64,000 bases of DNA from Paraspadella gotoi (GCA_051294375.1 CM119266.1:13456735-13520734), one strand, 5' to 3'. Numbered from the stretch's first letter, positions 1 through 28,953 are shown. The notes: generated by a model not told the origin, from the letters alone. Made by a program: numbers and translations.

Positions 1-1718
1 TCCGACTCTCCGCTTTTTTAACCTCACCCATTTGCTGCTGAGCGCCTGACCCGTTACCCAGTTTTCCCGCCAAACTCGTCTCGCCGGGTTTTAACTAAAA
101 ACACTCGCGAGATTCCTCCTTCCTCAGTTTCTACTCGTGCGAAAGATTCAGTGTTTTGCTTTCAAGCTGAATTAACAAGCTGAATTAACAGCTGAACTGT
201 AAACACTTCATGCAGTCATGGAGAACACTATACGGTACGGTCATGTGTACGTGTATAAAGAGCAAAATAGGAAAATGGTTTGAATCAATTTTTGATGAGT
301 AATTTATTCTCAACGTTTAAAGAGGTTTAACGGTCGGTTAATCTCGGCTTCGTAAAGAAAGAAAATCGTAAATCCAAAGATTGAAAATTACGGATTAGTT
401 TATATAGGACGATCGAAGTGCGTTGTCACGAAACTGACATTGTTTGTAAACAAAAAAAACAAAACAAAGTTCGTTAAAAAACAGCAGAAAGAACTAGAAC
501 GACAACAACGACAACAACGACAACGAGGCCGACACCCGATTTATTTTCGGCGGTGAAATCGTTTGGCGAAGCGACGGAGCGAATCGACTCAGGTTTGAAA
601 TGCACCTGCGCTGGCACCCGAGTCTCGTCGGCGGCAGGTGCAAGGGTCGGACACGTCGGGGTCATCCCAAGTTTAAAGCGATTTTTGCCGTTGTCTATTT
701 CGTAACGGAGAAAATGTAAAGTTTAGTTTCAAAAGCAGTTGGAACACGGTGTCATTGTCACAAGAGTAAATACTAATCAGCATAAGTAAATTTTAAGTCA
801 GAATGTGTTAAATTTCGATCGATTTAAATAAGGAACATATAGTGCACTGACCGAGAGCGAAAAATCCATAGATATCCACCCAAACTCTCCCCCCCCCCCA
901 TCCGCTTAAAAAAGAGAGCGGACTCCAGGCGGCAAATGGCGGCCTTGAAATGGTGTTGGCGTTCGCCCGACGGGAAGATTCATTTCCAATTCCTCAGGAT
1001 GGAGGAAAAAAGTCAAAATGGAGGAGAAAAGAAAGAAATTTAAAAAAAATTGGCGAGAGAAAAGAAAAAGCGAGAGAGATCGGCGCTAAAGTGAAACGGA
1101 AATCACCATTCACTGCCATATTCGTCGTTGGAAAATCAGAAGAAATGATGGGAAAGAAAAACGACTAATGAAATTTTTTTTTTACCAGCGAAGCGACGCA
1201 ATCGTCAGAAACAAGATTGGGTTGGATTGCGTATCATTGCTCAATGCAAAAGCGAATCTTTTAGTTTGGAAATCTTGATTAGGAAAACTGCTTATAAAGA
1301 AACGTTAAAAGTGCACTATTTCTTTTATTATTAACTAATATTTCCATCTTTTTTTGACAGATTATCGTTCATGGTAGGCAAAATATTAAGCATTAAACAG
1401 TGCATGTGATGGCTTTAAATTTATTGAAAGTACTGAAAATCACACTTGAATCGTTTTAGTATGTTATCAAATTAAAAATTTATAACGTACTTTCTTCACA
1501 AACTGAAACAGAAAAGCGCCGGGGCGGCCTTCAACAAACTCTTATTATTTTAAAGAATTTTTGACTCAGCAGATGTAAAGAAGATTGGCAATGCCAATAG
1601 CAATACCAATCGACTGAAAGGAGAGAAAAAGCCGCTAAAACGTTTTATTGCTCAACCAATCTGCCAATCGCAAAGGATCCGCGCGCGCGCGCAGCAACCG
1701 GTTTTTTGTTGTTTTTTT
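1..1718 (+). repeat. Outer inverted-repeat arm, left copy
   Basis: This block is the reverse complement of about 7790-9480. For example, 28-62 (the start of the TTTGCTGCTGAGCGCCTGAC stretch) matches inverted sequence near 9440, and 1600-1700 matches inverted sequence near 7800-7890. Copies differ by small indels. The only open frame (950-1168) is not preserved in the partner copy, so no gene is called. It ends at a 25-N gap. Confidence 0.85.
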
Positions 1719-1743
1719 NNNNNNNNNNNNNNNNNNNNNNNNN

Positions 1744-2279
1744 AGAGAGATGATCCCCTAGATCAATGCCTCATCACCCGACCCCAAACTCCACTCACCT
1801 TTTCCGCCATTCTCCCCTCTTCTCTTCGCTGGCCGTCAAAACAAGAAAAGAATAGAATACAAAAAACAGTTTTGCTTTCCGCCGCGATCTCGCGATATTT
1901 CTTCCGGAAGCTGTAAACCGTTTTTTTAAGACCCGGGCGTTAGATGTGGATTCTAAAGATGGCGGAAGAAGGCGTCGAATTTGGCGTCGGTGGCGGTAGG
2001 TGCTTATTTTTAAGAGAAGGAACCTCAACAGACTGAGACAGATAGAAAAAGAAGAGAGAGAGAATTTGATAGATTCAATTAGACTCAATTTTTGAAGAAC
2101 TGCAACATCTCCTCTCTTTGAACTTTAATAAAACATTTGTTTATACTTTATTTTAATTGACTATCATATTCGTAACTATTTATTTTATTTCCTGAAAAGT
2201 TAAATAAGAATCTTTGAATTTAATATTTAGGCGCATCTCCATTAACTCTTTGTACTCTCTTACTCTCATACTCTTTACT

Positions 2280-2337
<58 letters not shown>

Positions 2338-2355
2338 TCTCTCTCTCTCTCTCAT

Positions 2356-2386
<31 letters not shown>

Positions 2387-3010
2387 CCTTTCCTTCTCTC
2401 ACAAATCTTTTCTATTCCGGATTCTGCCATCCCCGTTCCAACACATGGCGTTGGTTAAACATAGGTTTCTCCATCGGGAGATTATTGCTCGATTCATTAA
2501 AGGTTCGGATCTGCAAAGAATGCGGAGAACACCAGATGTCTCTTCTGCAAATAAAAAAAACAGTTGACCATGGAAAAAAACGAAATGTATTTAATTCGAC
2601 GTTAGGCGACCAATGATTAGTGGTTCTATATATATATTTTTAAAACCAGACAGCAATATCCTTAGGCTAAACGATCTACCATATTTATCAGTAAACATCC
2701 GCCTATTTTACGAATTTTGTATCTACTTTTCGCAATGTTATTTTTTTTTATTCCCTTCCTTCGTATTTGTTGAGAACCTCATCGAGAAAGGTCAATACAT
2801 CGAGACTTTCTCATCTTTTTCGTCTTGATACGAAGATCCCCTTTCGCTCCCCTCTCATCTCTCTCGTTCTCTCTCTCTCTCTTCACAACATAAAAATAGA
2901 AAAATTTCCCGTTGATCCAACGGATTCTGCCAATTTTCTCCGTAGAAAAAATAATGAAAAAAAAAAAAAAAAAAAAAAAACAAAACAAAAAATAAAGGAA
3001 GGAAAAATTC
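1744..3010 (+). repeat. Inner repeat unit, copy 1 (forward)
   Basis: Same unit as 3028-4603 (inverted) and 5970-7780 (forward). It carries a CpG-containing stretch with AAAGATGGCGG (a YY1-like motif), a (CT)n tract at 2283-2390, and the landmark CTATATATATA near 2630. It starts directly after a 25-N gap. Confidence 0.8.
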
Positions 3011-3027
3011 ATCAGTGTAAATGGTGA

Positions 3028-4603
3028 GGAGAGAGAGAGAGAGAGAGACGAGAGAGATGAGAGGGAGCGAAAAAGGGGATCTTCGATATCAAGACGAAAA
3101 AGATGAGAAAGTCTCGGATGTATTGACCTTTCTCGATGAGGTTCTCAACAAATACGAAGGAAGGGAATAAAAAAAAATAACATTGCGAAGAAGTTAGATA
3201 CAAAATTCGTAAAATAGGCGGATGTTTACTGATAAATATGGTAGATCGTTTAGCCTAAGGATATTGCTGTCTGGTTTTAAAAATATATATATAGAACCAC
3301 TTAATCATTGGCTCGCTAACGTCGAATTAAATACATTTCGTTTTTTTCCATGGTCAACTGTTTTTTTTTATTTGCAGAAGAGACATCTGGTGTTCTCCGA
3401 TTCTTTGCGAGATCCGAAAACCTTTAATGAATCGAGCAAATAATCTCCCGATGGAGAAACCTATGTTTAACCAACGCCATGTGTTGGAACGGGGATGGCA
3501 GAATCCGGAATAGAAAAGATTTGTGAGAGAAAGGAAAGGGGGAGAGAGAGAGAAGAGAGACGAGGAGAGTTGAGAGAAAAGATGAGAGAGAGAGAGAGAG
3601 TAGAGCAGAGAGAGAGAGAGAGAGAAGGAGATCGATTGCGAGAGAAGGAGATTGAGAAGAGAGAGAGAAAGAAGTAAAGAGTATGAGAGTAAGAGAGTAC
3701 AAAGAGTTAATGGAGATGCGCCTTAAATATTAAATTCAAAGATTCTTATTTAACTTTTCAGGAAATAAAATAAATAGTTACGTAATAATGATAGTCAATT
3801 AAAATAAAGTATAAACAAATGTTTTATTAAAGTTACAAAGAGGAGATGTTGGCAGTTTCTTCAAAAATTTGAGTCTAATTTGAATCTATCAAATTCTCTC
3901 TCTCTCTTTTTCTATCTGTCTCAGTCTGTTGAGGTTCCTTCTCTAAAAATAAGCACCTAGCGCCACCGACGCCAAATTCGACGCCTCTTCCGCCATCTTT
4001 AGAATCCATATCTAACGCCCCGGGTCTAAAAAAAGCGGTTACAGCTTCCGGAAGAAATATCGCGAGATCGCGGGGAAAGAAAAACTGTTTTTTGATTCTT
4101 TCTTTTCTTGTTTTGACGCCAGCGAAGAGGAAGAGGGGGAGAATGGCGGNNNNNNNNNNNNNNNNNNNNNNNNNNNNNNNNNNNNNNNNNNNNNNNNNNN
4201 NNNNNNNNNNNNNNNNNNNNNNNNNNNNNNNNNNNNNNNNNNNNNNNNNNNNNNNNNNNNNNNNNNNNNNNNNNNNNNNNNNNNNNNNNNNNNNNNNNNN
4301 NNNNNNNNNNNNNNNNNNNNNNNNNNNNNNNNNNNNNNGTGAGAGAGAATAGAGTTTAAATAAGAGGAAACGAAAGAGAAGAAACTCAGACAGGCGTAGT
4401 ATGAGCATGAATAAAAAAAAACTCATTCAGAATATGAGCTTCGGTCCGTTTACTTATACTTTTCGCTTTCAACGATTATATTTTATTAGTTTTTCAATAA
4501 AATCCATGAAGTAAAGAGGAAACTTCATTCTTATTTTTTTAATTGTGATCGGATTTCACTAAAAAATTTATTCTATTCCGCTTATCTATTCGTGCTTAAG
4601 CAG
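3028..4603 (-). repeat. Inner repeat unit, copy 2 (inverted)
   Basis: Reverse complement of copy 1 over 3028-4149, and of copy 3 over its remaining part (4339-4603), interrupted by a 189-N gap at 4150-4338. The turn between copies 1 and 2 is only about 130 bases off symmetric: copy 2 restarts inside the CT/GA run that lies near 2880 in copy 1. Confidence 0.8.
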
Positions 4604-4628
4604 NNNNNNNNNNNNNNNNNNNNNNNNN

Positions 4629-4662
4629 ATAAAGCGTTACATTAGGTATAAAGAGAGAGAGA

Positions 4663-4698
<36 letters not shown>

Positions 4699-5969
4699 AG
4701 AAGACGAGAGAGAGAGAGACGAGAAGAGAGAGAGAAGGAGGAGAAAAGAGAGTTAGGAATACAAGAACACCAAAATAATCGGTATTGAGTCGTTGAGCGA
4801 ATAAAATTGAGTTGTAGCCCAGTACGCACTTTTTCCTGCCACCTAGGCCGCATGAACGCGGCTGGTCATTCGCCACTCTGCCTGGGTTTTCCTCTCCAAT
4901 ACCTCCACCAACTTCAGCTCCTTCAACTCCTTCACTCTTCTCCCCTCCTCCCGACGCACATTCCTCCCCACCAGCCCCAAAATGTGTTCCTTGACCTCGG
5001 TCCTGATTTCCCCGCTGGCTTTCTTGTGTCGTCAGTCAGTGCCTTCGTAGAATTTTTTGTCCTGAAAATATTTTTTTTTGGTTTGGCGGCGGAGGCGGCA
5101 GGGCGGCGACGTCAGCGGAAGAGAATAGGACAGATGGTTGGGAAGTCAAAATGAAAAATGATTATTCGCTGTTTGGTTTTTTCGGTTTTCGGCTTCGACC
5201 TTGTTTGATCTTCCCTTTTTCCTCTTATTTTCTAGTTTTTCGCCCCGACGGTTTTTTTAGTTGCGCCGCGGAGCAACTCTATCAAAGTTTTTTTTCGGTC
5301 GCGTCTGTCGGTCCGCGGTCGGTCCCGTCGGCGGTATGTCTGTCCGTCGTTCTGTCCACATACGTTAAAAATGCATATAGTTGTGTGCTACGCATTTGTT
5401 AAGATAGAAAAAACCTCAAATCTAAGGGACGCCTCGCGCCCTCGCCTTCCATGGAATTCCTAAAAACTCATAAGGAATAAAAGACGGAATTTGCTGCAGT
5501 GCATGACCATAAATATACGGACAAAAACAGTTTTTAGTAATATCCTCTATGTGAAAATAAAGTTACTGGCGGCGCAACACAGTGTGGAAGTCACCTCGTT
5601 CTTTGTTGTTTCTTTCTCTCTCCATTCACTCTTCGACTTCTCTTCGATCTTAATATAAGATAAGACGCGTTGGCAACGTTAATCGAGGGAAATGGAGAGT
5701 GGTATGTTGAGGAGTGAAAGGATCGAAGAATGGGAGGTATGTGGAGGAGGGGGGCGTCTCGAAAAAGGTAAAAAAATTCGATTGTTCGCCTGCTCGAGGT
5801 TTTCTCTAAACCACAATTTCTCCAAGAATCAGAGGGGTCGAAAGGATTCCTGTCAAGCTTTTGGGCAAAAGACAGGAAAAAGAAGTTAAAAAAAAAAATT
5901 TTAAAGAGATTTTGTTTTTTTTGGGCGTTGGAATACAAGATTCCCTGTGTTTCTGCTGTCCCTGTTTCT
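4629..5969. other. Single-copy spacer inside the inverted structure
   Basis: GA tract at 4650-4745, then the possible minus-strand frame at 4843-5031, then GT-rich and T-rich sequence with a CpG-rich patch near 5260-5340. Nothing else is recognised. Confidence 0.5.
4843..5031 (-). CDS. Short charged open frame, possible exon or gene fragment
   Basis: On the minus strand a 62-codon frame encodes SGEIRTEVKEHILGLVGR, NVRREEGRRVKELKELKL and VEVLERKTQAEWRMTSRV before a stop. The alternating charged and Leu residues look like a genuine helix. It lies in the single-copy spacer between the inverted repeat copies. No start codon or clear splice acceptor was seen, so it may be a remnant, for example of a retroelement or pseudogene. 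Confidence 0.3.
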   Translation of the reverse strand, partial: RHKKASGEIRTEVKEHILGLVGRNVRREEGRRVKELKELKLVEVLERKTQAEWRMTSRVHAA

Positions 5970-7780
5970 CGTTAAGCACGAATAGATAAGGCGGAAAAAT
6001 AGAAGAGAAACTTTTTTTTTTTTTTGTGAATCCGATCACAATTAAAAAATAAGAAAGATGAAGTTTCCTCTTGACTTCATGGATTCTTATTGAAAAACTA
6101 ATAAAGTATAATCGGTGAGAGAGGAAGATAAGCGAAAAGTATGAAGGATAAATCGGTAATCCGAAGCTCATATTCTGGAATGGTATTTTTTTTATTCATT
6201 GCTCATACTACGGCCTGTCTGATTCTTCTCTTTCGTTTCCCCTCTATTTTAATCTCTGTATATCGCTCTCACACTTGGTCTCTCTTTCTCTCTCTCTCTC
6301 TTTTCAGTCTCTCTCGTTCTCTCTCTGCTGTCTCTCCTCTCTCTCTCTCTCTCTCTCTCTACTCGGCTCGTCTCTTCTTCTTCGCTCTTGCCCTTTAACC
6401 GCTAATCATTCCAATCCTAACCGCGACCCAAACTCCTCACCATTTTCCCCCGCATTACTCACAACCCCCCGTCTTCCTCATTCGCTGGGCGTCAAAACAG
6501 AAAAGAATAGAACTCAAAAAACCAGTTCTTATCTTTCCCCCGCGTCTCCGGGCGATAATATTCTTCTCTCCGGAAGCTGTAACTCCAAAGCTGTTGCGTC
6601 TGTTCTGGTTATTCAGGAGCGATGAGGAGTGTCGCGGGAGGGCGTAATAGATAAATGGATAAAGATGGCGGGAAGAGGCGTGCGAATTTGGCGTCGGGTG
6701 GCGCTAGTGCTTATTTTTTAGAGAAGGAACTCACCAACTGAGACAATAGAAAGACGAGAGAGCAGGAATTTGATCGATTCATATATGACTCAAATATTTT
6801 GAAAGGAATCATTGAAACTGCAACATCATCTCTGTTGTAACTTTAATAAAACATTTGTTAGTACTTTATTTTAATTGACTATCATTATTATGGTAACTAT
6901 GATTATTGTTTATTTCTGAAAAGTTAACATAAGGAACTCTTTGAATTTAATATTTAAGGCGCATCCCATTAACTCTTTGTACTTCTCTTAATCTCATACT
7001 CTTTACTTCTTCTCTCTCTCTCCTCTCTATCTCTCTCTCTCTCTTCTCTCTCTATCTCGTCTATTGCTCTACTCTCCTCTCCGTCATCTCTCCTCTCGTC
7101 TCTCCCCCTTCCTTTCTCATCACAAATCTTTTCTATTCCGGATTCTGCCATCCCCCGTGTTCGCAACTACATGGCGTTGGTAAACATAGGTTTTCTACCA
7201 TCGGAGATTATGCTCGATTCATTAAAGGTTTTCGGATCTAGCAAAGAATCGGAGAACACCAGATGTCTTTCTGCAAATAAAAAAAAAAAAACAGATTGAG
7301 CCTGGAAAAAACGAAATGTAATTTAATTCGACGTTAGCGAGCCCAATGATTAAGTGGTTCTATATATATAAATTTTTAAAACCAGACAGCAATCCTTAGG
7401 CTAAACGATCATACAATAATTTATAGTAAACATCCGCCTATTTTAACGAATTTGTATCTAACTTCTTCGCAATGTTTATTTTGTTTTATTCCCGTTCCTT
7501 CGTATTTGTTGAGAACTCATCGAGAAAGGCTCAAATACATCGAGACTATTCTCTATCTTTTTCGTTTGAGTAAATGCGAAGATCCGCCTTTTTCGCATGT
7601 CGCCTCTCATCTCTCTGTCTCTCTCTCTCTCTCTCTCCTCACAAACAGTAAAAAAGAAGATTTCCAGGTTGATCCAGCCCGGATTTGCCAATTTTCTCCG
7701 TAGAAAAATAATGAAAAAAAAAAAAAAAAAAAAACAAAACAAAAAATAAAGGAAGGAAAAATTCATCGTGGTAATGAACA
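5970..7780 (+). repeat. Inner repeat unit, copy 3 (forward)
   Basis: Same orientation as copy 1 and inverted relative to copy 2. It contains the full unit, including the part that the gap removes from copy 2, and runs directly into the outer right arm. Many one-base insertions relative to copy 1 are spread evenly, in coding-like and non-coding stretches alike. Confidence 0.8.
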
Positions 7781-7789
7781 AAAAAATCA

Positions 7790-9480
7790 ACTCAAAACAA
7801 CGGTTGCTGTGGCGCGCTGCGCGCGGATCTTTGCGGATTGGCGATTGGTTGGCAATAAAACGTTTTTAAGCGGGCTTTTTCTCTCCTTTCATCGATTGGT
7901 ATTGTATGGCATGCCTAATCTTCTTTACAGTCTGCTGAGTCAAAAGTCAAAAATTCTTTAAAATAATAAGAGGTTGTTGAAGGGCCAGCCGGCTTTTCTG
8001 TTTCAGTTTGTGAAAAAGGTAACGTTATAAATTTTTTATTTGATAAATACTAAACGTTAATTTAATAAATTGTAAAGCCATCACACTGCCTGTTAATGCT
8101 TAATATATTGCCCTACATGACGATATAATTGTCAAAAAAGATGGAAATATAAGTTAATAATAAAGAAATTAGTGCGCTTTTAAAACGTTTCTTTATAAGC
8201 AGTTATTCCTCAAATCATAGAATTTCCAAAGCTAAAAGATATTCGCTTTTGGCATTGAGAGATGAGTAGCAATCGCAAGCCCAATCTTGTTTCTGACGAT
8301 TGGTGGCTTCGCTGGTAAGAAAAATTTCATTAGTCCGTTTTTTCTTTCCCACATCATTATTTCTGATTTCCAACGACGAATATGGCAGTGAATGGTGATT
8401 TCGTTTCATACTTTAGCGCGATTGTTTCGCTTTTCTTTTCTCTCGCATTTTTTAAATTTCTTTTCTTCTTCCTCCATTTTTGACTTTTTTTCCTCATACT
8501 GAGGAAGTTGGAAATGAATCTTCCGTCGGCTACGACCAACACAATTTCAGGCGCGATTTGCCGCCTGGAGAGTCGTTTTTTAGGGATGGGGGGGGGGGAA
8601 GAGTTGAGTTGGGTGGATATATATGGATTTTATTCGCTCTCTCAGAGTAGTGCACTATATGTCCTTATTTAAATCGATCGAATTTAAACTTGTGACTTAA
8701 AATTGTACATATGCTGATTAGTATTTAGCTCTTGTGACATGAAACGTGTTCCAACTGCTTTTGAAACTAAACTTACATTTTCTCCGGTACAAAAACGACA
8801 ACGCAGCAAAATCGCTTTAGAACTTGGGAATGACCCCGAGTGCGCCCTTGCACTGCCGGCGACGAGATCGGTGCAGCGTAGGTGCATTTCAAACTGAGTC
8901 GATTCGCTCCGTCGCTCGCAAACGATTTCACGCCGGAAAATAATCGGGTGTCGCCTCGTTGTCGTTGTGTGTTTTTGTAGTTCTAGTTCTTTCGCTGTTT
9001 TTTAACGAACTTTGTTGTTTTTTTGTTTACAAACGAATGTAGTTTCGTGACCAAAGCCTTCGAATGTCCTATATAACTACTCGTAATTTTTCAATCTTTG
9101 GATTTACGATTCTTTTCTTTTAGAAGCGAGATTCACCGACCGTTAAACCTCTTAAACGTTGACGAATAAATTGACTCATCAAAATGTGATCGGAAACATT
9201 TCCTATTTTGTTTATACATCCCACGTACACTGAAGTACGTATAGCTCATCTTCACAGTGACTGCATGATAGTGTTAAGTTCGACCTTTAATTCAGCTTGT
9301 TTGGTCGCTGTGAAAGCAAAAACTGAAATCTTATCGCAGAGTAGAAACTGAGGAAGGAGGAACCGCGAGTGTTTTTAGTTAAAACCGCGGAACGAGTTTG
9401 GCGGGAATAACTGGGTAACGGGTCAGGCGCTCAGCAGCAAATGGTGAGGTTGAAAAAGCGGAGAAGTGGAGCGGTCGCTG
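7790..9480 (-). repeat. Outer inverted-repeat arm, right copy
   Basis: Reverse complement of 1-1718, with scattered single-base differences and short indels along its length. Poly-C near 890 in the left arm corresponds to poly-G near 8590 here. No conserved coding frame is shared by the two copies. Confidence 0.85.
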
Positions 9481-9825
9481 CGGTGGTAAGGATGGAGCGG
9501 CGGTCAGGGTGAATAATTGAAGAAGAAATAGGAAAAAGTGAATACTGGAACGGAGCACTTCATTTTAACTTAATTAACCATTAAACCTAAGGTGTTTTTC
9601 TCAGAGCAGGAATGTACAGGTTTCAGTATATGGGCGACTAAATAAATTAGCGAAACAGCGTAAACATGAGCTTAAAGAAAAAGGGGAGAGTTTCGAAACG
9701 AAAATTGAGAATGTCATTATTGATTGAGTGATGTGGTCTTGATTAAACGATATCTCGCGGGTTACGAGCAGCTAAGATATGAAAAATCAAAGAACTGACG
9801 TGAACAAGCTCGACGAGACAAGAGC

Positions 9826-9865
<40 letters not shown>

Positions 9866-11490
9866 GATGAGAGAGAAAGAGAAGAGAGGAGAGGAGGAGA
9901 GAGGAAGAGTAGACGAGGAGGATAGAGAGATGAGGGTAGGAGGGACGAGAAGAAGAGTGGGATGCGAGATGAGCTATGAGTCGAGAAGATTGGTTGTTGT
10001 CGAGTTTAGTAAAAGGATTTATCCTTGCGAGAGTGAAATCGAAAGGGATGTTGTCGTCGTTTCGTCGCGATACATGTTTATCATCGGTTGAGCGATGACG
10101 CTCGTCATCAATCTGAATCATCGTCGTATCTATATCGTCATCATGCATGTTTCGTTCGCGAATTTCGTCAAACGCCACGATGGAATGAGAGAGAATCTCC
10201 CGCCCACATACTCGGAAGTGACGCTGCATTGGTGCACGCTTGGCCTAGGACATGTGATCGTTAGATTTACCCACCCCATCCCCACCATGCGACACATTTA
10301 AAGAAAAGCACCAACCGGAAGTGTGAATTGTTTTCCTAGTATTTTTATCGGATATTTATTTTCAAAGACAGAAAAAAGGCAAGAAACTACTTATTGTCAA
10401 TTCCTTTTTAAATTCCTTCCCCTTTTTCTCTTCGAGAAATCGATTTAATTTTCTTCGCCGCGAGAAGCGTCTCTTAAAACCGTCACAAAAATAAGGCCGA
10501 GAAATTGGTAATGAATTTTCCTCTAAGATCATCGTTGGCTTCTTCCATTTTCGAAAATGGAGACGATAAGATAGGCTTCGAGATGTCGTCGTCGTCATCG
10601 TCGACGTCGTCGTCGTCGTCGTCGTCGTTTCCTTTCAATATTCAGATCTCGAAACTGGAATCGAAATGACGTTTGTTTCAATCTTCCATTACTTTTCCTC
10701 TTCTACCATCTTTTTCTTTTTTCTTTTTTACTTCCTTCTTTCTCTCGAAATCTTCTGTTTTCTCTTCTTACGTTTCTATCTTCCTCATCGTTGTATCTCT
10801 GGTTTCTTTTTAATTTTTTTTCTGTTTATTCTCATTTTTCATCATTTTTTCTTTATTTTTTATTTTCATATTGACTCGTCGTATTTAGGTTCCATTTATT
10901 TGGTTCTTTGTTTTATTCCCTTTCCTCATTTTCCTTAATTAATTTCCCGGGAAATTTATGTCTCTCTTCTGACCAAGGGGAAATAAAATTAAAGATAATT
11001 TTTTTCGTAGAAACTCGACTCAAATGTGTGATTCCAGACCAGTGAGCCTGTAAAGCAATTGTCGCCAGTGTGGTCTTTTCTTCATTTCACAAATGCCGTT
11101 AGTTTCTTTTCACACGAAGTCAAAAGTCACATTAAAACTATCTGAGCTGACACGAAGCGATGATGAGCGTTGACGTCTGCGCATGCGTTGACAAGGGTTG
11201 TCGGAGGCGTTTGCTCTGACGAAATTGATTTTTTTGATCCTATTTTTTTTTCCTGCGTGGAGTAAGGGCGAGACGCAGGTGGTCTCTCACGTCCGCGTTG
11301 ACAAACTCTGACAAACTTGGAAAAAGTGGTTAGGGGGAAAAATTGAATATTTATTAGGATGAGGGAAGTTTGCCTCATAAACGGAAAACGTTGGGTTTTT
11401 TTTTCCGTGGATGATAAATAAGCCCGAAGAGAAGAGATGTCAGTAAGTGTCAGTGTAGTGTAAAGGATATAACCCATTTTATAACCGCTT
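9481..11490. other. Intergenic stretch upstream of the coiled-coil gene
   Basis: GA tract at 9820-9920, a CGT trinucleotide run at 10579-10630, and T-rich sequence at 10680-10930. No supported exon. The only regulatory-looking element seen is the NRF1-like motif listed separately. Confidence 0.5.
11178..11187 (+). promoter_or_regulatory. NRF1-like palindromic motif next to a CRE-like half site
   Basis: TGCGCATGCG matches the core of the metazoan NRF1 site, and TGACGTC lies immediately before it. Such motifs mark CpG-rich promoters. The position, about 1.3 kb before the first recognised exon of the coiled-coil gene, makes promoter use plausible but unproven. Confidence 0.35.
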
Positions 11491-12469
11491 CTGGCGATTT
11501 AAAACATGAACCGCAGTTACAACATCGAACCCCACAATAAAAAAAATCACCGTGATTCCTCGTCGCCCTTATTTCGGTTCCTGTTGAGTGTGTTGTCGTT
11601 GTTGTATTTGCGAAAGCGCCTCTCAAGACTCGGCGACGAAGTTCCTCGGGGCGATCGTCGTCGTCGTCCACAGCCGCGTGAGCGGAAGCGGCGGCGTTTC
11701 GTTGGCGTCCGACGAGAGCGGCGCTGCTTTGGGTGCGCGATCGCGAATGGACCGGATACTAGCACCGTTTTAATTACTGAATTAAAGTTCAAATCAAAAT
11801 CGTTATCCGAATATTAAGAAATCATCCGAAAAAAAAAAGGTTTAAGGACTTGAAACCCATTTTTATTCAGTCACGTCCCTTTCTGCACCTGTCACTTCAA
11901 CAGCGTACTCCCCACCTCACCGCTACTTTGAGCTCTCGGCTACAAACATACCCCCCTCCAGGGCAGGTCTCCGACGCGTCTCTCGTTTCCGGCGCCAATT
12001 TCCAACTGCTTTACCAGACGGCAGGAGGTTTTTTTCTTCGCGAGTCGTAATCTTTCCGCTTTCGACTTTTCGTTGTTTTGTCGAAAGATGGCCGTCAGAA
12101 GAAAAAAACATAATAATAAAATTAGAAAAAATAGGGAGAAAAAGTTCGAGCGAAAAAAAAAAACAAAAAAAACAAAAACGGAATGGAAAAGAAAAGCTAT
12201 AATTCGCGGAGCGATTCAGCGATTTAACTACACTGCGTCGCGTACAAATTCCCAGGTCTTCTTTTTTCGCCAGCGAGTAAAAATAAATGGTCGAACCATT
12301 GTTAAGTTATTTTTGAAAACAAATTTTTTAAAAAAGATGTGCCGACTCGATCTTTCTCAGAAATATATTATCCTNNNNNNNNNNNNNNNNNNNNNNNNNG
12401 GCGGCGCTCTTTGTGCGCCGAGCCGATCTCCGTTTTATTCTGAATTAAATTCAAATAAAATCCGAAACG

Positions 12470-28003
<15,534 letters not shown>

Positions 28004-28787
28004 GGAATCAGACTTGAGCGGAATAATAGAGGAAAATATAAAGGGAAAGAATGCCGATAAACGAGGAGGCTCCGTTGAGGGAGCAAAAATACGAGGGCAT
28101 GAAAAAAAGGATGGGATCTAAGTAAGGACAACTCCATAAATTTTGAGAGGGCATAAGGAAAATTGGAGCATAGAGATTGAATGAGGTTGTAAAAGAGAGA
28201 TGATTAAGGTTGAGTAGTATACGAGCAGGGCATATTTGAACTTAAGTGGGACGGACGACGGATGGACAGAAAAGAGACAAACAGACTTCCAAGTGTCTTA
28301 TAGAGTTGCTCCGCGTACAAGTAACAAGAAACAACCAAACCCCCCCCCCGACGGCTAAATTTAGAAATTGAACCGTCGGGGGTCGTGCGCCATACTGGAA
28401 TCAAGAGAACGGCGAGAGTGTGCTTAGCTTCGAATAAGGCAATTGTTTTCCTCTCATCAATATCAGTTTACTTCCCCAACGCGAACCCCCAAATCCGTCA
28501 GGCGGCGACGAATCGTTAACGATCTTCGCCTGACAAATGGGAACTATGGGCGAGACGTCGGTGCGGAGAGTCAGGGGCGAGACGCCCGGGGGGGGGTGGG
28601 GGAGAGGAAATGAAATGGAACCGGCGAAATGAAGGAAATGAAGGAACCGGAAACGACGAAGAAAATGAAGAAAAGAGCCGGAATCTGGGATGAAGAGGTT
28701 TGAGAGGGAGGAGGAGGAATATGAGAAGTATTTCGCTTTAAGGGTTGCTGTGTAGTTGGAGGTTGCTAAGGATTGGGCAGAAAGCTA
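28004..28787. other. Convergent intergenic stretch
   Basis: Lies between the 3' end of the plus-strand coiled-coil gene and the 3' part of the minus-strand FOG-like gene. Short poly-C/poly-G runs near 28337 and 28589; no exon with matching phase found. Confidence 0.45.
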
Positions 28788-28953
28788 ACCGGGGCCAGTA
28801 ATGAAATAAGTTCTTTTTTTCTTAATTTTTCTAATGATTTTTTTTTTTTTGTAATTTTTTATATCCGAAATACAAGGTCAGATAACAATTATTTGAGTTT
28901 TTAAAAACATTGAAAACATTCACGAAAAACGTCGGCTCATCTTCACTGTCTAC
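28788..28953 (-). CDS. Possible continuation exon of the FOG-like gene
   Basis: If the donor after exon 8 is used, the next acceptor on the minus strand (TTTCTCTGTAG) opens a frame with the right phase: SEDEPTFFVNVF and so on, running through a Lys-rich stretch to a stop near 28788. Alternatively exon 8 reads through its donor and stops near 28995 (ending LLLASFGFIF). Neither choice shows a domain, so the 3' end of the gene is unresolved. Confidence 0.25.

Noticed and set aside
950-1168. 72-codon frame in the left outer arm
   Set aside because: The inverted partner near 8357-8542 does not preserve the frame, and the composition is Lys/Arg from A-rich sequence.
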